The notes beneath the pieces were generated by a model. It saw only the letters and a list, made by a program, of their open reading frames with translations. It did no database searches and was not told where the DNA came from. A stretch of DNA of 63,172 nt from Rhodobacterales bacterium (lineage in GTDB: Bacteria; Pseudomonadota; Alphaproteobacteria; Rhodobacterales; Rhodobacteraceae). Below, piece by piece: positions 26,617 through 35,500 of this stretch. Location: positions 1-63,172 of the forward strand of contig PDOZ01000014.1 in NCBI GenBank assembly GCA_002747325.1. Direction: 5' to 3'. Position 1 is the stretch's first letter; every line of letters begins with the position of its first letter. A program made the position numbers and the translations under genes.

Positions 26617-27212
26617 CGCACACCCCCACCGCCGAACAGGCGCAGGTTGCGGTAACTGCCGATCAGCGCCGCCACGGCGGGCGGGATCCGGCCTTCCCCG
26701 GCCAGCCCGGTGCCGCGGTTCTCGTAAAACTGCGCCGCCAGCATCAAAACCGCCTGTTTCAGATCGGCAGGCAGATCGTCCCAGCCCGGCCCAAACCCCG
26801 CCTCGAACGCAATCACCGCCTTGCCGCCCACCGGGATTGCCGGCAGCAACAACGACCGCGCCACCAGCTTCGGGCGGTGCCGGTCCGGCTCCAACCCGTA
26901 GCGCGCCGGGTCAATCACCTCCTCGGCCCCAAGCCGGTCAACAATGGTCAGGCCGGTAATGGCGCGGACCGGGGCGATGGGCAAAACCTGCGCCGCAAGA
27001 TCGCGCCAGGCGGTCAGGGTCCAGCTATAAGAGCGGGAAATCAGCGCCTTGCCGATCCGCGCCTCGATCGCACTCATGGCGGCGCGCAGATACGCCTCCA
27101 GCACCTCGTCCTGCAAGGCCCCATCGGCAAACCCGGTGCCCAGCCGCAGGTGGTCCTTGAATTGGGAGACCGGCAGGGCCGTGCCCGGCACCGTGGTCTG
27201 CTCGACTAACAT
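26613..27212 (-). CDS. GTA head-tail connector, gp6-like (orfg6 type)
   Basis: A 199-residue protein (MLVEQTTVPGTALPVSQFKD) with the gp6 adaptor pattern: DHLRLGTGFAD, helices around SAIEARIGKALI, and the strand YSWTLTAW. Forms the adaptor ring under the portal. The 155 bases between this start and the capsid gene stop contain a small hairpin. ATG 27215 directly before is an alternative start. Confidence 0.9.
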   Translation of the reverse strand: MLVEQTTVPGTALPVSQFKDHLRLGTGFADGALQDEVLEAYLRAAMSAIEARIGKALISRSYSWTLTAWRDLAAQVLPIAPVRAITGLTIVDRLGAEEVIDPARYGLEPDRHRPKLVARSLLLPAIPVGGKAVIAFEAGFGPGWDDLPADLKQAVLMLAAQFYENRGTGLAGEGRIPPAVAALIGSYRNLRLFGGGGVR

Positions 27213-27267
27213 CATGGAACTTCTCCGAAATTCGCACCCCTCACGTCCGGGATGAATGGGGCGCGCG

Positions 27268-27290
27268 CCTCCGTGTCGCTCGGACGGAGG
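27268..27290 (-). other. Hairpin downstream of the GTA major capsid gene
   Basis: CCTCCGT pairs with ACGGAGG around a 9-base loop, in the 150-base gap between the capsid stop and the connector gene start. There is no T-run, so it is more likely an mRNA-stabilising or partial termination element than a full terminator. It would let capsid mRNA be in excess over tail mRNA; that is inference. Confidence 0.4.
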
Positions 27291-27367
27291 GGAAGCAGCT
27301 AGACAACACGGAAGAAGTCCGGCGCGCGCCCACCGGCCCGCCCGAAAGCGGACCGATGCGATGGACC

Positions 27368-28549
27368 TTAAGCGGCCGACATCTTCAGAAGCTTGATCGC
27401 GGCAAAGTCGCTCACATCGCCGCCCACGCGCTTGGTGGCATAGAACAGCACATGCGGCTTGGCCGAGAACGGATCGCGCAACACGCGGGTCTCCGGGCGT
27501 TCGGCCACGGTATAGCCGGCCGCGAAGTTACCGAAGGCAATCGGGGTCGCTTCTACGCCCATATCCGGCATGTCTTCCGCGATCAGAACCGGATAGCCCA
27601 TAAGCCGCGCCGGTTCGCCCGCCGCATTGGTGTCAGCCCACAGGAAGCGCCCATCGGCATCCTTCATCTTGCGCACCGCACCCGCCGTCTTCGAGTTCAT
27701 CACGAAAGTCGCCCCCGCGCGGTATTCGGCACCCAGCGCATAGACCAGATCAATGATCGCATCCGCCGGTTCCACCGCGTCGAAATCGCCAACCGTGCCC
27801 GTGGCCACATAGCCCAGATTGCCCCAGCTCCAGGCATCGTTGTCCACATTAGCATGGCTCAGGAAGCCGCGCGGCTTGTCGACCCCGTCGCCGGACACAA
27901 AGGCTTCCGCCTCCGCGCGCGCAAACTTGTCCGCCACCCGCGCCGCCAGCCAGCTCTCAATGTCAAACGCGCTGTCGTCCAGCAAACGCTGCGACGCCTT
28001 CGGCAGCGCGGAAAGCTCGTGCAGCGGAATGGAAATGCGCTCGATGCTCGGCGCGGCGGTCTCGGTGGTCGCATCCGCTTCCGTGGCCCAGCCCGCGCCG
28101 GTGTCGTTCTGGTCGATCAGCACGTCATAAGACGTCGCCTCAACATGCACCACATTGGCAATGGCGCGCAGCGAGGCGGTGTTCGACAACACGCCCTGAA
28201 TGGTGTCCGCCGTCACCGGATCGACAAGATAACCGCCCTCGCCCGCAACGGCGGTGTTCAGCCCCTTGCCCTCAAGGGAAATGCCGCGCAGTTCGGCGTC
28301 GTCGCCCGTGCGCACATAGGCTTCAAAAGCCTTCTGATGCGGCGCCTCGGCGCAGGTGTCAGCGGCAAGCGCCGGGCGGGCAGTGTTCAGCGATTTACGG
28401 TCCAGCATGGTCAGTCGTTCTTCCTGTTGTTGAAGTTTGGTAGAGAGTTCGTCGTGAAAGTCATTGATATCGCTCATGAAACCGGCCAGTGCGGTCTTCA
28501 CCTCCGCCGCCGTGTCCGGGCCTTGAGCGGTAGCCTGAGGGTTGCTCAT
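27368..28549 (-). CDS. GTA major capsid protein, HK97 family (orfg5 type)
   Basis: A 393-residue HK97-fold capsid precursor. The first ~100 residues form the coiled-coil scaffold (FMSDINDFHDELSTKLQQQE) that the prohead protease removes. The mature domain shows VAGEGGYLVDPVTADTIQGV, the N-arm/E-loop region and the P-domain LMGYPVLIAEDMPDMGVEAT. Start ATG 28549 preceded by GAGAAGGACAAAC. Confidence 0.95.
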   Translation of the reverse strand: MSNPQATAQGPDTAAEVKTALAGFMSDINDFHDELSTKLQQQEERLTMLDRKSLNTARPALAADTCAEAPHQKAFEAYVRTGDDAELRGISLEGKGLNTAVAGEGGYLVDPVTADTIQGVLSNTASLRAIANVVHVEATSYDVLIDQNDTGAGWATEADATTETAAPSIERISIPLHELSALPKASQRLLDDSAFDIESWLAARVADKFARAEAEAFVSGDGVDKPRGFLSHANVDNDAWSWGNLGYVATGTVGDFDAVEPADAIIDLVYALGAEYRAGATFVMNSKTAGAVRKMKDADGRFLWADTNAAGEPARLMGYPVLIAEDMPDMGVEATPIAFGNFAAGYTVAERPETRVLRDPFSAKPHVLFYATKRVGGDVSDFAAIKLLKMSAA

Positions 28550-28564
28550 GGATGTTTGTCCTTC

Positions 28565-29128
28565 TCAAAGGTTCAGCATGTGGCGCGCCTCGGTGAGACA
28601 GTCCGCCAACTCGCGCAGCTCGTCCGCCTCCGGGGCATCCCCCTTCGACCCGACCCGCGCACTGGGCAGCATCGGAAAAGTGACAAGCGACACTTCCCAA
28701 AGCTCCAGCTCGTGCAAGAGCCGCTGGCCCTTGTCATTCTTGGTGGCGCGCTTGGTGCGGTAGCCAATGGACAACCCATCAATCGCCCCCGCCGCAATCA
28801 AAGCCGCCGCCTCGCGCCCGCGTTCCACATCCGACAGGATGCGCCCGCGCACAAATAACCCGCGCGTATCCTCGCGCACCTCGTCCCAGACGCCGATCGG
28901 CTGCGCCGGGTCGTGCTGCCACAGCATCTTGACCTGCCGCCCCGCCTGTTCCAGCGCCACCAGACTGCGGGCATAGGCCCCCGCAACGACGACATCGCCG
29001 CCCCGGTCCACCTCGCCGAAATAGCTGGCATAGCCCTCGATTTTCAGCCCGTCTTCCGCCGCCTGCGCCGCGCCCAGCGGCACGAATTTATGCTCCAGAT
29101 CAAACGCCATCTTTCCGCCTTCCCGCAT
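28565..29128 (-). CDS. GTA prohead protease, HK97 family (orfg4 type)
   Basis: A 187-residue serine protease that cleaves the capsid scaffold. Catalytic residues: His in MLWQHDPAQPIGVWDEV and Ser in AIDGLSIGYRTKRA. ATG 29128 has GGAGG 8 bases upstream and overlaps the portal stop (TGATG); ATG 29110 (MAFDLEHKF) is a possible internal start. There is no room between portal and protease for the small orfg3.5 gene found in R. capsulatus. Confidence 0.92.
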   Translation of the reverse strand: MREGGKMAFDLEHKFVPLGAAQAAEDGLKIEGYASYFGEVDRGGDVVVAGAYARSLVALEQAGRQVKMLWQHDPAQPIGVWDEVREDTRGLFVRGRILSDVERGREAAALIAAGAIDGLSIGYRTKRATKNDKGQRLLHELELWEVSLVTFPMLPSARVGSKGDAPEADELRELADCLTEARHMLNL

Positions 29129-30309
29129 CACACATCCTCCGCCAGTTTCGGCAGCCCCAGCAGCGCCCGCTTCTCCGCTTCCGTCAGGAATGTCGCCTCC
29201 GAAACCCGCTTCCACTGCGCATCCCGTTCCGCGCCCAGCGCCGTGACCTGATCAAGGTCGGGCTTCAACTCGAACGCCTCCCCCGCAAAGCCGGACAACC
29301 AATGCCCGATTGTTGCGGAAACCTTTGAAACCAAAGGCAAAACCGTCAGGCGGTAGAAAGCGCGGTTGGCCTCCTGATAATTGGCATAGGTCGCATCACC
29401 CGGAATGCCGAGCAGCATCGGCGGCACCCCGAAGGCCGTGGCAATCTCGCGCGCCGCCGCCAGCTTGGTCTGGTGAAACTCCATGTCTGAGGGCGAAAAA
29501 CCCATCGGCTTCCAGTCAAGCCCGCCCTCAAGCAACATCGGCCGCCCCGCATTGCGCGCCCCCATATGGTGCGCCTCCATCTCGTGAATCAGCCGGTCAT
29601 ACTGGTCCGGCGCCAAAGTGCCGTCGCCACCCTCGCCGCCCGAATAGACAATCGCCCCCGAAGGCCGCGCCGCATTGTCCAACAGCGCCTTCGACCAGCC
29701 CGTCGCCGCGTTATGCACATCCAGCGCCGTCGCCGCCGCCTGCATCGGGCTGAAGCCGTAATGGTCGTCCTGCGGGTGGAAATTCTTGATGTGGCAGATC
29801 GGGGAAACCCCCTCGCCAAGGTGAAAACGGTGTTTCTTCGCCCCAACCGTGTAGTCATAGGCCACCGGCCAGCCATCCGCGCCGGGCACCAGCCGCATCC
29901 GGTCCGAACGCAGCACATGCAGCTCCGCCGGAACCCCCGCCTCGCCACCAACCGCCTCCAGATAGGCGTCGCCATTGAGCAGCAACTGCCCGTAAAGCGT
30001 CTCCAACAGCCCCGCCCGGCCCTGCGCCGGGTTGGGCCGGTTGATCAGCCCCAACGCCGGATGCGTGTCATAGCGCAATTCCGCATCCTGTAGCACCAGC
30101 GGCAGCGCCGCCGCCGCCTCCGCAATCAGCGTCACCGCCCGGTAGGCCACCGGATTGGCGGTGAAGCCATTGCGCGTCAGGCTCACCGTATCGCGCGCGC
30201 TCCAGGCAACCCGCCCGGAACCGTGATAGGCAATGACCGGCCCCGTCGCCGATGCCTTCACCTCCGGCACCGGAGCCGCCCCGCGCTTAAGAAAATCAAA
30301 AACCGCCAT
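29128..30309 (-). CDS. GTA portal protein, HK97 family (orfg3 type)
   Basis: A 393-residue portal subunit of the DNA-entry dodecamer. Start ATG 30309 (MAVFDFLKRGAAPVPEVKAS) has GAGGAG upstream. Family signatures: NPVAYRAVTLIAEAAAALPL, LLNGDAYLEAVG, and GVPPMLLGIPGDATYANYQE. An in-frame upstream extension to 30402 lacks homology. Confidence 0.93.
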   Translation of the reverse strand: MAVFDFLKRGAAPVPEVKASATGPVIAYHGSGRVAWSARDTVSLTRNGFTANPVAYRAVTLIAEAAAALPLVLQDAELRYDTHPALGLINRPNPAQGRAGLLETLYGQLLLNGDAYLEAVGGEAGVPAELHVLRSDRMRLVPGADGWPVAYDYTVGAKKHRFHLGEGVSPICHIKNFHPQDDHYGFSPMQAAATALDVHNAATGWSKALLDNAARPSGAIVYSGGEGGDGTLAPDQYDRLIHEMEAHHMGARNAGRPMLLEGGLDWKPMGFSPSDMEFHQTKLAAAREIATAFGVPPMLLGIPGDATYANYQEANRAFYRLTVLPLVSKVSATIGHWLSGFAGEAFELKPDLDQVTALGAERDAQWKRVSEATFLTEAEKRALLGLPKLAEDV

Positions 30310-30516
30310 ATGGTCTCGCTCCTCGTTTGGCTCCCCCGCGCCGCAGGCAAAGCCCCTCTGTGCGCCCGCGACAGAAACGCCGCGAACACTGGAAAACTTC
30401 ATTGTCGTTCAAACCGCGCCGGGCGATCCTTTGGGCCGAACCGCCCGGCGCAGGATCGGAGGGGCTGAGACCCGTTTGCTCACTGCCGCCTTCCGATGAG
30501 AGCAATTTCTCAGAAA

Positions 30517-30538
30517 GGGTTAAAGAAGTGTTTAACCC
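30517..30538 (-). terminator. Hairpin overlapping the end of the GTA large-terminase gene
   Basis: GGGTTAAA pairs with TTTAACCC (8 bp, 6-base loop). On the minus strand it includes the terminase stop codon and is followed by TTTCTGAGAAATTGC, a short T-run. It may weaken read-through from terminase into the portal gene, which lies 220 bases on; that gap has no other feature I can see. Confidence 0.4.
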
Positions 30539-31890
30539 AGCGTTCGCACCTGCGGCCGCCCCCGGTTTTTGCCATTTACGATCATCAGATCCGTAATCGC
30601 CCAGACCAGCGCATCCACCCGGTCCGGGCTGCCCTGCCCCTCAAAGCCCCGCGCCGTCATCTTGCACATCTGATCCTCCAGCGCGCCCAGCCCCCGCAGA
30701 TGCCGAACCCGCCCCTGCTCGTATAACGCCGCCACCGGCTCCGCCCGCGCCGCCTTGCCCTTCGAGGCCCGCACCGCCCGGTAAGACACCAGCGGATCCA
30801 CCTGCCGGATCACCGTTTCCACCAAATCCCCCCCCTGATTAACTTCCGCCACCAGCCGATCCGCCCCGTGCCGCGCCATCGCCTCCAACGCCGCCCGCGC
30901 CCAGTCGGTAGGCTGCGCCGCCGACACGCTGGCATCCTCCAGCACATAGGCCCGCCAGCACTCCGGCGGCCCCGCAAGCTGCGCCCCGACCACCACGATG
31001 CCGCATTCATCCGAACCCTTATGCCCCGTCACCGGCGGGTCCACCGCCACCACAACCCGGTCCAGCGCCGGCGCCGCCTCGACCCGAAGCGCCTCCAGCC
31101 CCGCCGATTGCCAAAGCCCCCCCTCTACGTCATCGAGCAACACCCCCTCCAATTCCTGCCGCCCCAGCCGCGTGCCCCCATAGCGCGCCCGCACCTCGTC
31201 AAGGAAGCTCTGCGCCAGATTGGCCCGGTTGGCCTCGGTCGAGGCATGGGTCACCACCGTGCTGTCCGCCGCCAGAATTTTCTTCAAAATCGGCACGTTA
31301 CGCGGCGTGGTGGTAATGACCTGCTGCGGATGTTCCCCAAGCCGAAGCCCGAATTGCAGCATGTCATATGCCTCCTCCGCCTTCTTCCACTTGGCCAGCT
31401 CATCGACCCAGGCCGCATCAAATTGCGGCCCGCGCAACGCCTCTGGTTCATGCGCCGAAAACGCCGTCGCCGTCGCCCCGTTGGGCCAGATCAGACGCCG
31501 CCGCCCCGCCTCCCAGACCGGCCGCCGGTCGGGCGGGGAGCAGCCCATAATGCCGCTCTCCCCCAGGATCATCACATCGCGGACCTGATCGAAGGTCTCC
31601 CCAATCAACGCCACGCGCCGCGCCCGGCCCGCATCCCGTGGCCCCGCGCCCTCAACCTGCGCCCGAACCCATTCCGCTCCGGCCCGCGTCTTGCCCGCGC
31701 CCCGGCCCCCAAGAATGACCCAGCTGCGCCACCCCCCCGGTGGCGCAATCTGGTGTTCCAAGGCCCAGAACTCGAAGAGATAGGGCAGCGCGGCCAAAGC
31801 ATTCTCGCTCAGCCCCGCCAAAAACGCCTCAACCTCCGCCGCGCTCGCGGATGCGAGCAATTCGGCGCCGGATTTCTTCGCGGGCCGCAT
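30532..31890 (-). CDS. GTA large terminase subunit (orfg2 type)
   Basis: DNA-packaging ATPase/nuclease, 452 residues. Walker A GGRGAGKTRAGAEWVR at about residue 55, Walker B-type FDAAWVDELAKW, coupling motif TTTPRNVP, and the RNase-H-like nuclease centre starting VVVAVDPPVTG with later acidic residues (SPDRVDALVWAI). ATG 31890 (MRPAKKSGAELL) is the natural start; a TTG at 31944 with GAGGAAAGG upstream is also possible. It overlaps the small terminase gene by 62 bases. Confidence 0.93.
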   Translation of the reverse strand: MRPAKKSGAELLASASAAEVEAFLAGLSENALAALPYLFEFWALEHQIAPPGGWRSWVILGGRGAGKTRAGAEWVRAQVEGAGPRDAGRARRVALIGETFDQVRDVMILGESGIMGCSPPDRRPVWEAGRRRLIWPNGATATAFSAHEPEALRGPQFDAAWVDELAKWKKAEEAYDMLQFGLRLGEHPQQVITTTPRNVPILKKILAADSTVVTHASTEANRANLAQSFLDEVRARYGGTRLGRQELEGVLLDDVEGGLWQSAGLEALRVEAAPALDRVVVAVDPPVTGHKGSDECGIVVVGAQLAGPPECWRAYVLEDASVSAAQPTDWARAALEAMARHGADRLVAEVNQGGDLVETVIRQVDPLVSYRAVRASKGKAARAEPVAALYEQGRVRHLRGLGALEDQMCKMTARGFEGQGSPDRVDALVWAITDLMIVNGKNRGRPQVRTLG

Positions 31891-32152
31891 CGAGATCAAG
31901 TCCCCCGCCGCTGCCCCCGCTGTCTTTTTCGGTAAGTTTTTCAATACGATGCCTTTCCTCAAAAACGACCTGAATGGCCTTGCGAACGTCCACACTCGCG
32001 GCCTTCGCCTTCGGCCCCGCCCCCTCGGCGCGCGCCTCCAACTCCGCCAGCGTGGCGTCCAACTCATCAAGAACCCGCTCGAGGTTCCGCTTTGCCAGCA
32101 CGAGCATCCGCCCGTCGCCGACCTCCTTCCCATTGGGATTTTTGCTTATCAT
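31829..32152 (-). CDS. GTA small terminase / DNA-packaging protein (orfg1 type)
   Basis: First gene of the GTA cluster, 107 residues from ATG 32152 (MISKNPNGKEVGDGRMLVLA). Strongly helical and charged: a long coiled coil (LERVLDELDATLAELEARAE) followed by a second helix (VRKAIQVVFEERHRIEKL) and a basic tail (REEIRRRIARIRERGGG). This fits the GTA small terminase, a multimer that binds the large subunit. ATG 32188 would add 12 residues. A hairpin and the presumed promoter lie upstream. Confidence 0.8.
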   Translation of the reverse strand: MISKNPNGKEVGDGRMLVLAKRNLERVLDELDATLAELEARAEGAGPKAKAASVDVRKAIQVVFEERHRIEKLTEKDSGGSGGGLDLDAAREEIRRRIARIRERGGG

Positions 32153-32197
32153 TGCTGCAAATTGCCTCTCATGCTTTTGCCCTCGCACGAGCGACGA

Positions 32198-32222
32198 AAC
32201 CCCCGCCGATTGGGCGGGGGTT
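32198..32222 (-). promoter_or_regulatory. GTA leader hairpin (possible attenuator)
   Basis: AACCCCCGCC pairs with GGCGGGGGTT, a 10-bp GC-rich stem with a 5-base loop, 46 bases before the orfg1 start; read on the minus strand it is followed by TTTC. It lies inside the transcript leader if the GTA promoter is farther upstream. The whole 32153-32541 interval also holds two GANTC sites (32324, 32345) and an AT-rich segment near 32310-32360 that could contain divergent promoters for the GTA and for the 1130-residue protein gene. No gene is seen there. Confidence 0.45.
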
Positions 32223-32541
32223 CACGTCTTCTAGCCTGCCGCAAGCTATAGCAAAGACCGCGCGCCCGGTCAAAATTGCCCCCCATGTCAGCGCGCGGAA
32301 AATTTACCTTTTGCCAACTTGCACGAATCGAACAATTCGCTACCGATTCTCGCAAAATCGCGCGAAAATCAGCGCATTTTCCGCGCCGCACCCGGCGCAA
32401 ACCCGCCCAAATCCGCCCCGCCAACCGCGCAAGCCTTCCCATAAACGCTGTTTTGCTTTTCTTGCCCGACGGAACCCGCTAAGTTCCCCGCAAAACAGGC
32501 ATTTCTTGCCCGCAAGTCAGACCGGAAGGCAGAACCGATAG

Positions 32542-35500
32542 ATGAAACCGAATTTCGCGCTTGATCTTGGACATGACAGCATCCGCCTGCTCGCCCGGCA
32601 GGGCAAGAGCTGGGCCCTGGTTGGGTCGGTGTCGCTGGACGACCCGGACCTGCCCGCGCGCCTCGGCGAATTGCGCGGCAAGGCCGAAAGCATCGCCGCG
32701 GGCGAAATCCGCACCAAGCTGGTGATCCCGAATTCACAAATCCTCTACACCACCCTGCCCGCCAACGCCCCCGACGACATCGGCAAAGAAGTGCAGATCC
32801 GCGAAGGTCTGGAAGGGCTGACGCCTTACGCGGTGGGCGATCTGGTCTTCGACTGGCGCGCCGACGGCAAGGAGGCCCGCGTCGCCGTTCTGGCGCACGA
32901 AACCATGGACGAAGCAGAAAGTTTCGCCGCCGAATACGGCTTCAACCCGGTGAGTTTCGTCGCCCGCCCCGCCAAAGGCACCTTCAAGGGCGAGCCGTTC
33001 TTCGGCATCTCCAAAGCCACCTCCGCCCTGCTCGCTGCGGGCGAAAAGGTGGCCCGCGACAGCCGCGCCCTGCCCGCCAATCCCGCGCCCCTCGCGCCGG
33101 AAGAAGCTCCGACGGACACCCATTCCGAGCCCGCCCCCGAACCGGCGGCCGGACCGACACCCGAACCCGAAAAATCTTCAGAACACCCCCCGGAACCAAC
33201 CGCAGAATCTGCCGTTGAGCCGATCTCCGAACCGACCCCCGAACCGACCACTGAGCCGAGCCCTGAGCCAATTCCTGACCCCGCGCCGGAAGCCGTCCCT
33301 GAACCCGCCCCGGAGCCGGAATTTGATCCCTTCGCCGCGCTCGACGAAGTCCCGGACCCGTTCCCCGCCGAGCCCGCGCCAAAAAAACAAAGCCCGAAGA
33401 AGCGCTCTTCCGGCAAAGCGGCCAAAAAATCCGCCAAGGTCGAAGCCCCCGCGCTCGATCCCTTCCCGCCAACGCCGGACGACATCCCAACGGCCAAACC
33501 CGTGCCAAAGCCGGGCAGCAAGCGCAAGAAATCCGCACCAACCCCGGACACGCCGCCCAGCTTCCCGCTGCTGGACGACCTGCCGCCGCCTCCCGCCGAG
33601 GACAGTGCCGCGTCCCAGCCCGACTGGAGCGCCCCCGAAGCTCCCGCGGCTCTGGAAACGCCCGCCGCCAAAGCACCCATGACCTTTTCCAGCCGCCGCA
33701 GCGCCCTGCCCGACTGGCAAAAACCAGACGACAGCCGCGACACCGCGCCGAAGCCCCGACTTCCGCAATCTCCCAAGGCCGCGCCCGAAACGGCAAAAGA
33801 AGTGCCGCCGGCCAAGGCGTCCATTACCATCCATCCGCCGATTTACACCCCAACCGAAACGCCCGATCAACTGCCTTCCGAGGCGGGCAACGGCGCGCGC
33901 AAACCCGACCTGACCGATCGTGTTACCCCGGCGCCGATCGTGTCGCCTCCCGATCCCGACAGCCGCCGCGCCGCCATGGCCGCCGCCCTCGCCAAACCCC
34001 TGCCGGGCCAAAAAACAAAACCCAAGCCCAAAAAACCGGGCCCGCTTGCGGGCATCGGCACCGCGCTTACCGGCACCCTGTCCGGGCTGTTTGGCCGCAA
34101 GAAACCGCGCAGCGCCGCCGATCATGCCGTGCGCCGCGAAATGGACGCCGCCCTCACCGCGCCCCTGCCCAAACCCGACCCGGCATCCCAACCCGCGCCA
34201 TCCAAGCCCGCGCCGAAATTCAATCCTGACCCAAAATTCAAGCTGAACGGCAAGGCCGGACCCGCAGAAACGGTAGCCGCCCCCAAAACGGCAGCTGCGC
34301 CCAAGGTGGAAGCGCCGCAAGCCCCCCTGCCAACCCCGGCAGCAAAACCGGAACAGCCGGCAAAGCCCGAAAAGACCGACCGTAAAAAGACCAAAAAACC
34401 GGCCAAACCCGGCCTCCTCACCCGCCGCAAACAGCCGAGCGAAGCGGAGAAGCAGCGGCAAAAAGAGGCCGAAAGCCTGACCGTGTTCGGCGCCCGCTCC
34501 AAACCGGAAGTCGGCGGCAAACCCAAATATCTTGGCCTGATCCTGACGCTGGCCCTGCTGGTCCTGATGGCGCTCGCCGCGCTTTGGACCAACCAACTCA
34601 TCAAAACCCCGGACGAGCCGCTGTTCAATCCCAGCGAGCAACCCGGCACCCCACCCATTGCGTCGCCCAGCGAACCGGCCACCCCGCAACCGACACCACC
34701 GGAGCCGAACAGCACCCCCGGCGTCGCGCCCGCGCCCGAAACGCCGCCCACCAGCACCACGCCCCCGAAACCAGAACCGGCACCAGAACCGGGCGCCGCG
34801 TCCAGCGAGCCCCCCATCGGCACCGGCCAGCCGCTGACCCCCGCCGCCGCCGCCGCGCGTTACGCCGCGACCGGCATCTGGGAACGCGCCCCCGACGTGC
34901 CCCCGAACCCGTCCGCTTCCGTGCCCGCGCCGACCGATCTGGGCACCGCCCCGCAAGATGCGGCGCCCGCAGCCCGCAGCGCCACCCCCCTCGATCCGGG
35001 GCTGGGCGGTCAGGTAGAACCGACCCCGCCGGGCTCCCCCGCCCCCCCCGCGGCCGACACCAAATTCGACCTCGACGCCAACGGCCTCGTCGTCGCCACC
35101 CGCGACGGCGCGCTTTCCCCAACCGGGGTGCTGGTGACGCTCGGCACGCCGTTCAAAATCCGCCGCAGCTACTTCCCCGCGCGCCCCACCCCGCCGGAAA
35201 CCCCCTTCGACACCACCCTGCCGCCGCCGGTGCAGGTGCCCGGAACCCCGAAAACCCGTCCGCTGCCCCGTCCGGCGGGCCTGATCCCGCAAACCGCTCC
35301 CGCGGCACCGGAAACACCTGAAACACCGGCAACGCCCGAAGCGCCGGAAACCTCGCAAGTCCTTAATCCCGCAGAACAAAATCCGTCCGATGTGGCGCAA
35401 CTTCCGGCGCTCTCGCTGCCCCGCCCGGCCGCGCGTCCCGCCGACCTGAACTTCGCCGCCCTGCCAGACACCCCGCTGGTCGACCCCAACGCCATCGACG

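Noticed and set aside
30517..30538. CtrA-like TTAA...TTAA at the end of the terminase gene
   Set aside because: Spacing is 8, not 7; the sequence is better explained as a hairpin.
18001..32152. Active prophage instead of GTA
   Set aside because: No integrase, repressor, replication or lysis genes and no attachment-site repeats; gene order matches the Rhodobacter GTA.
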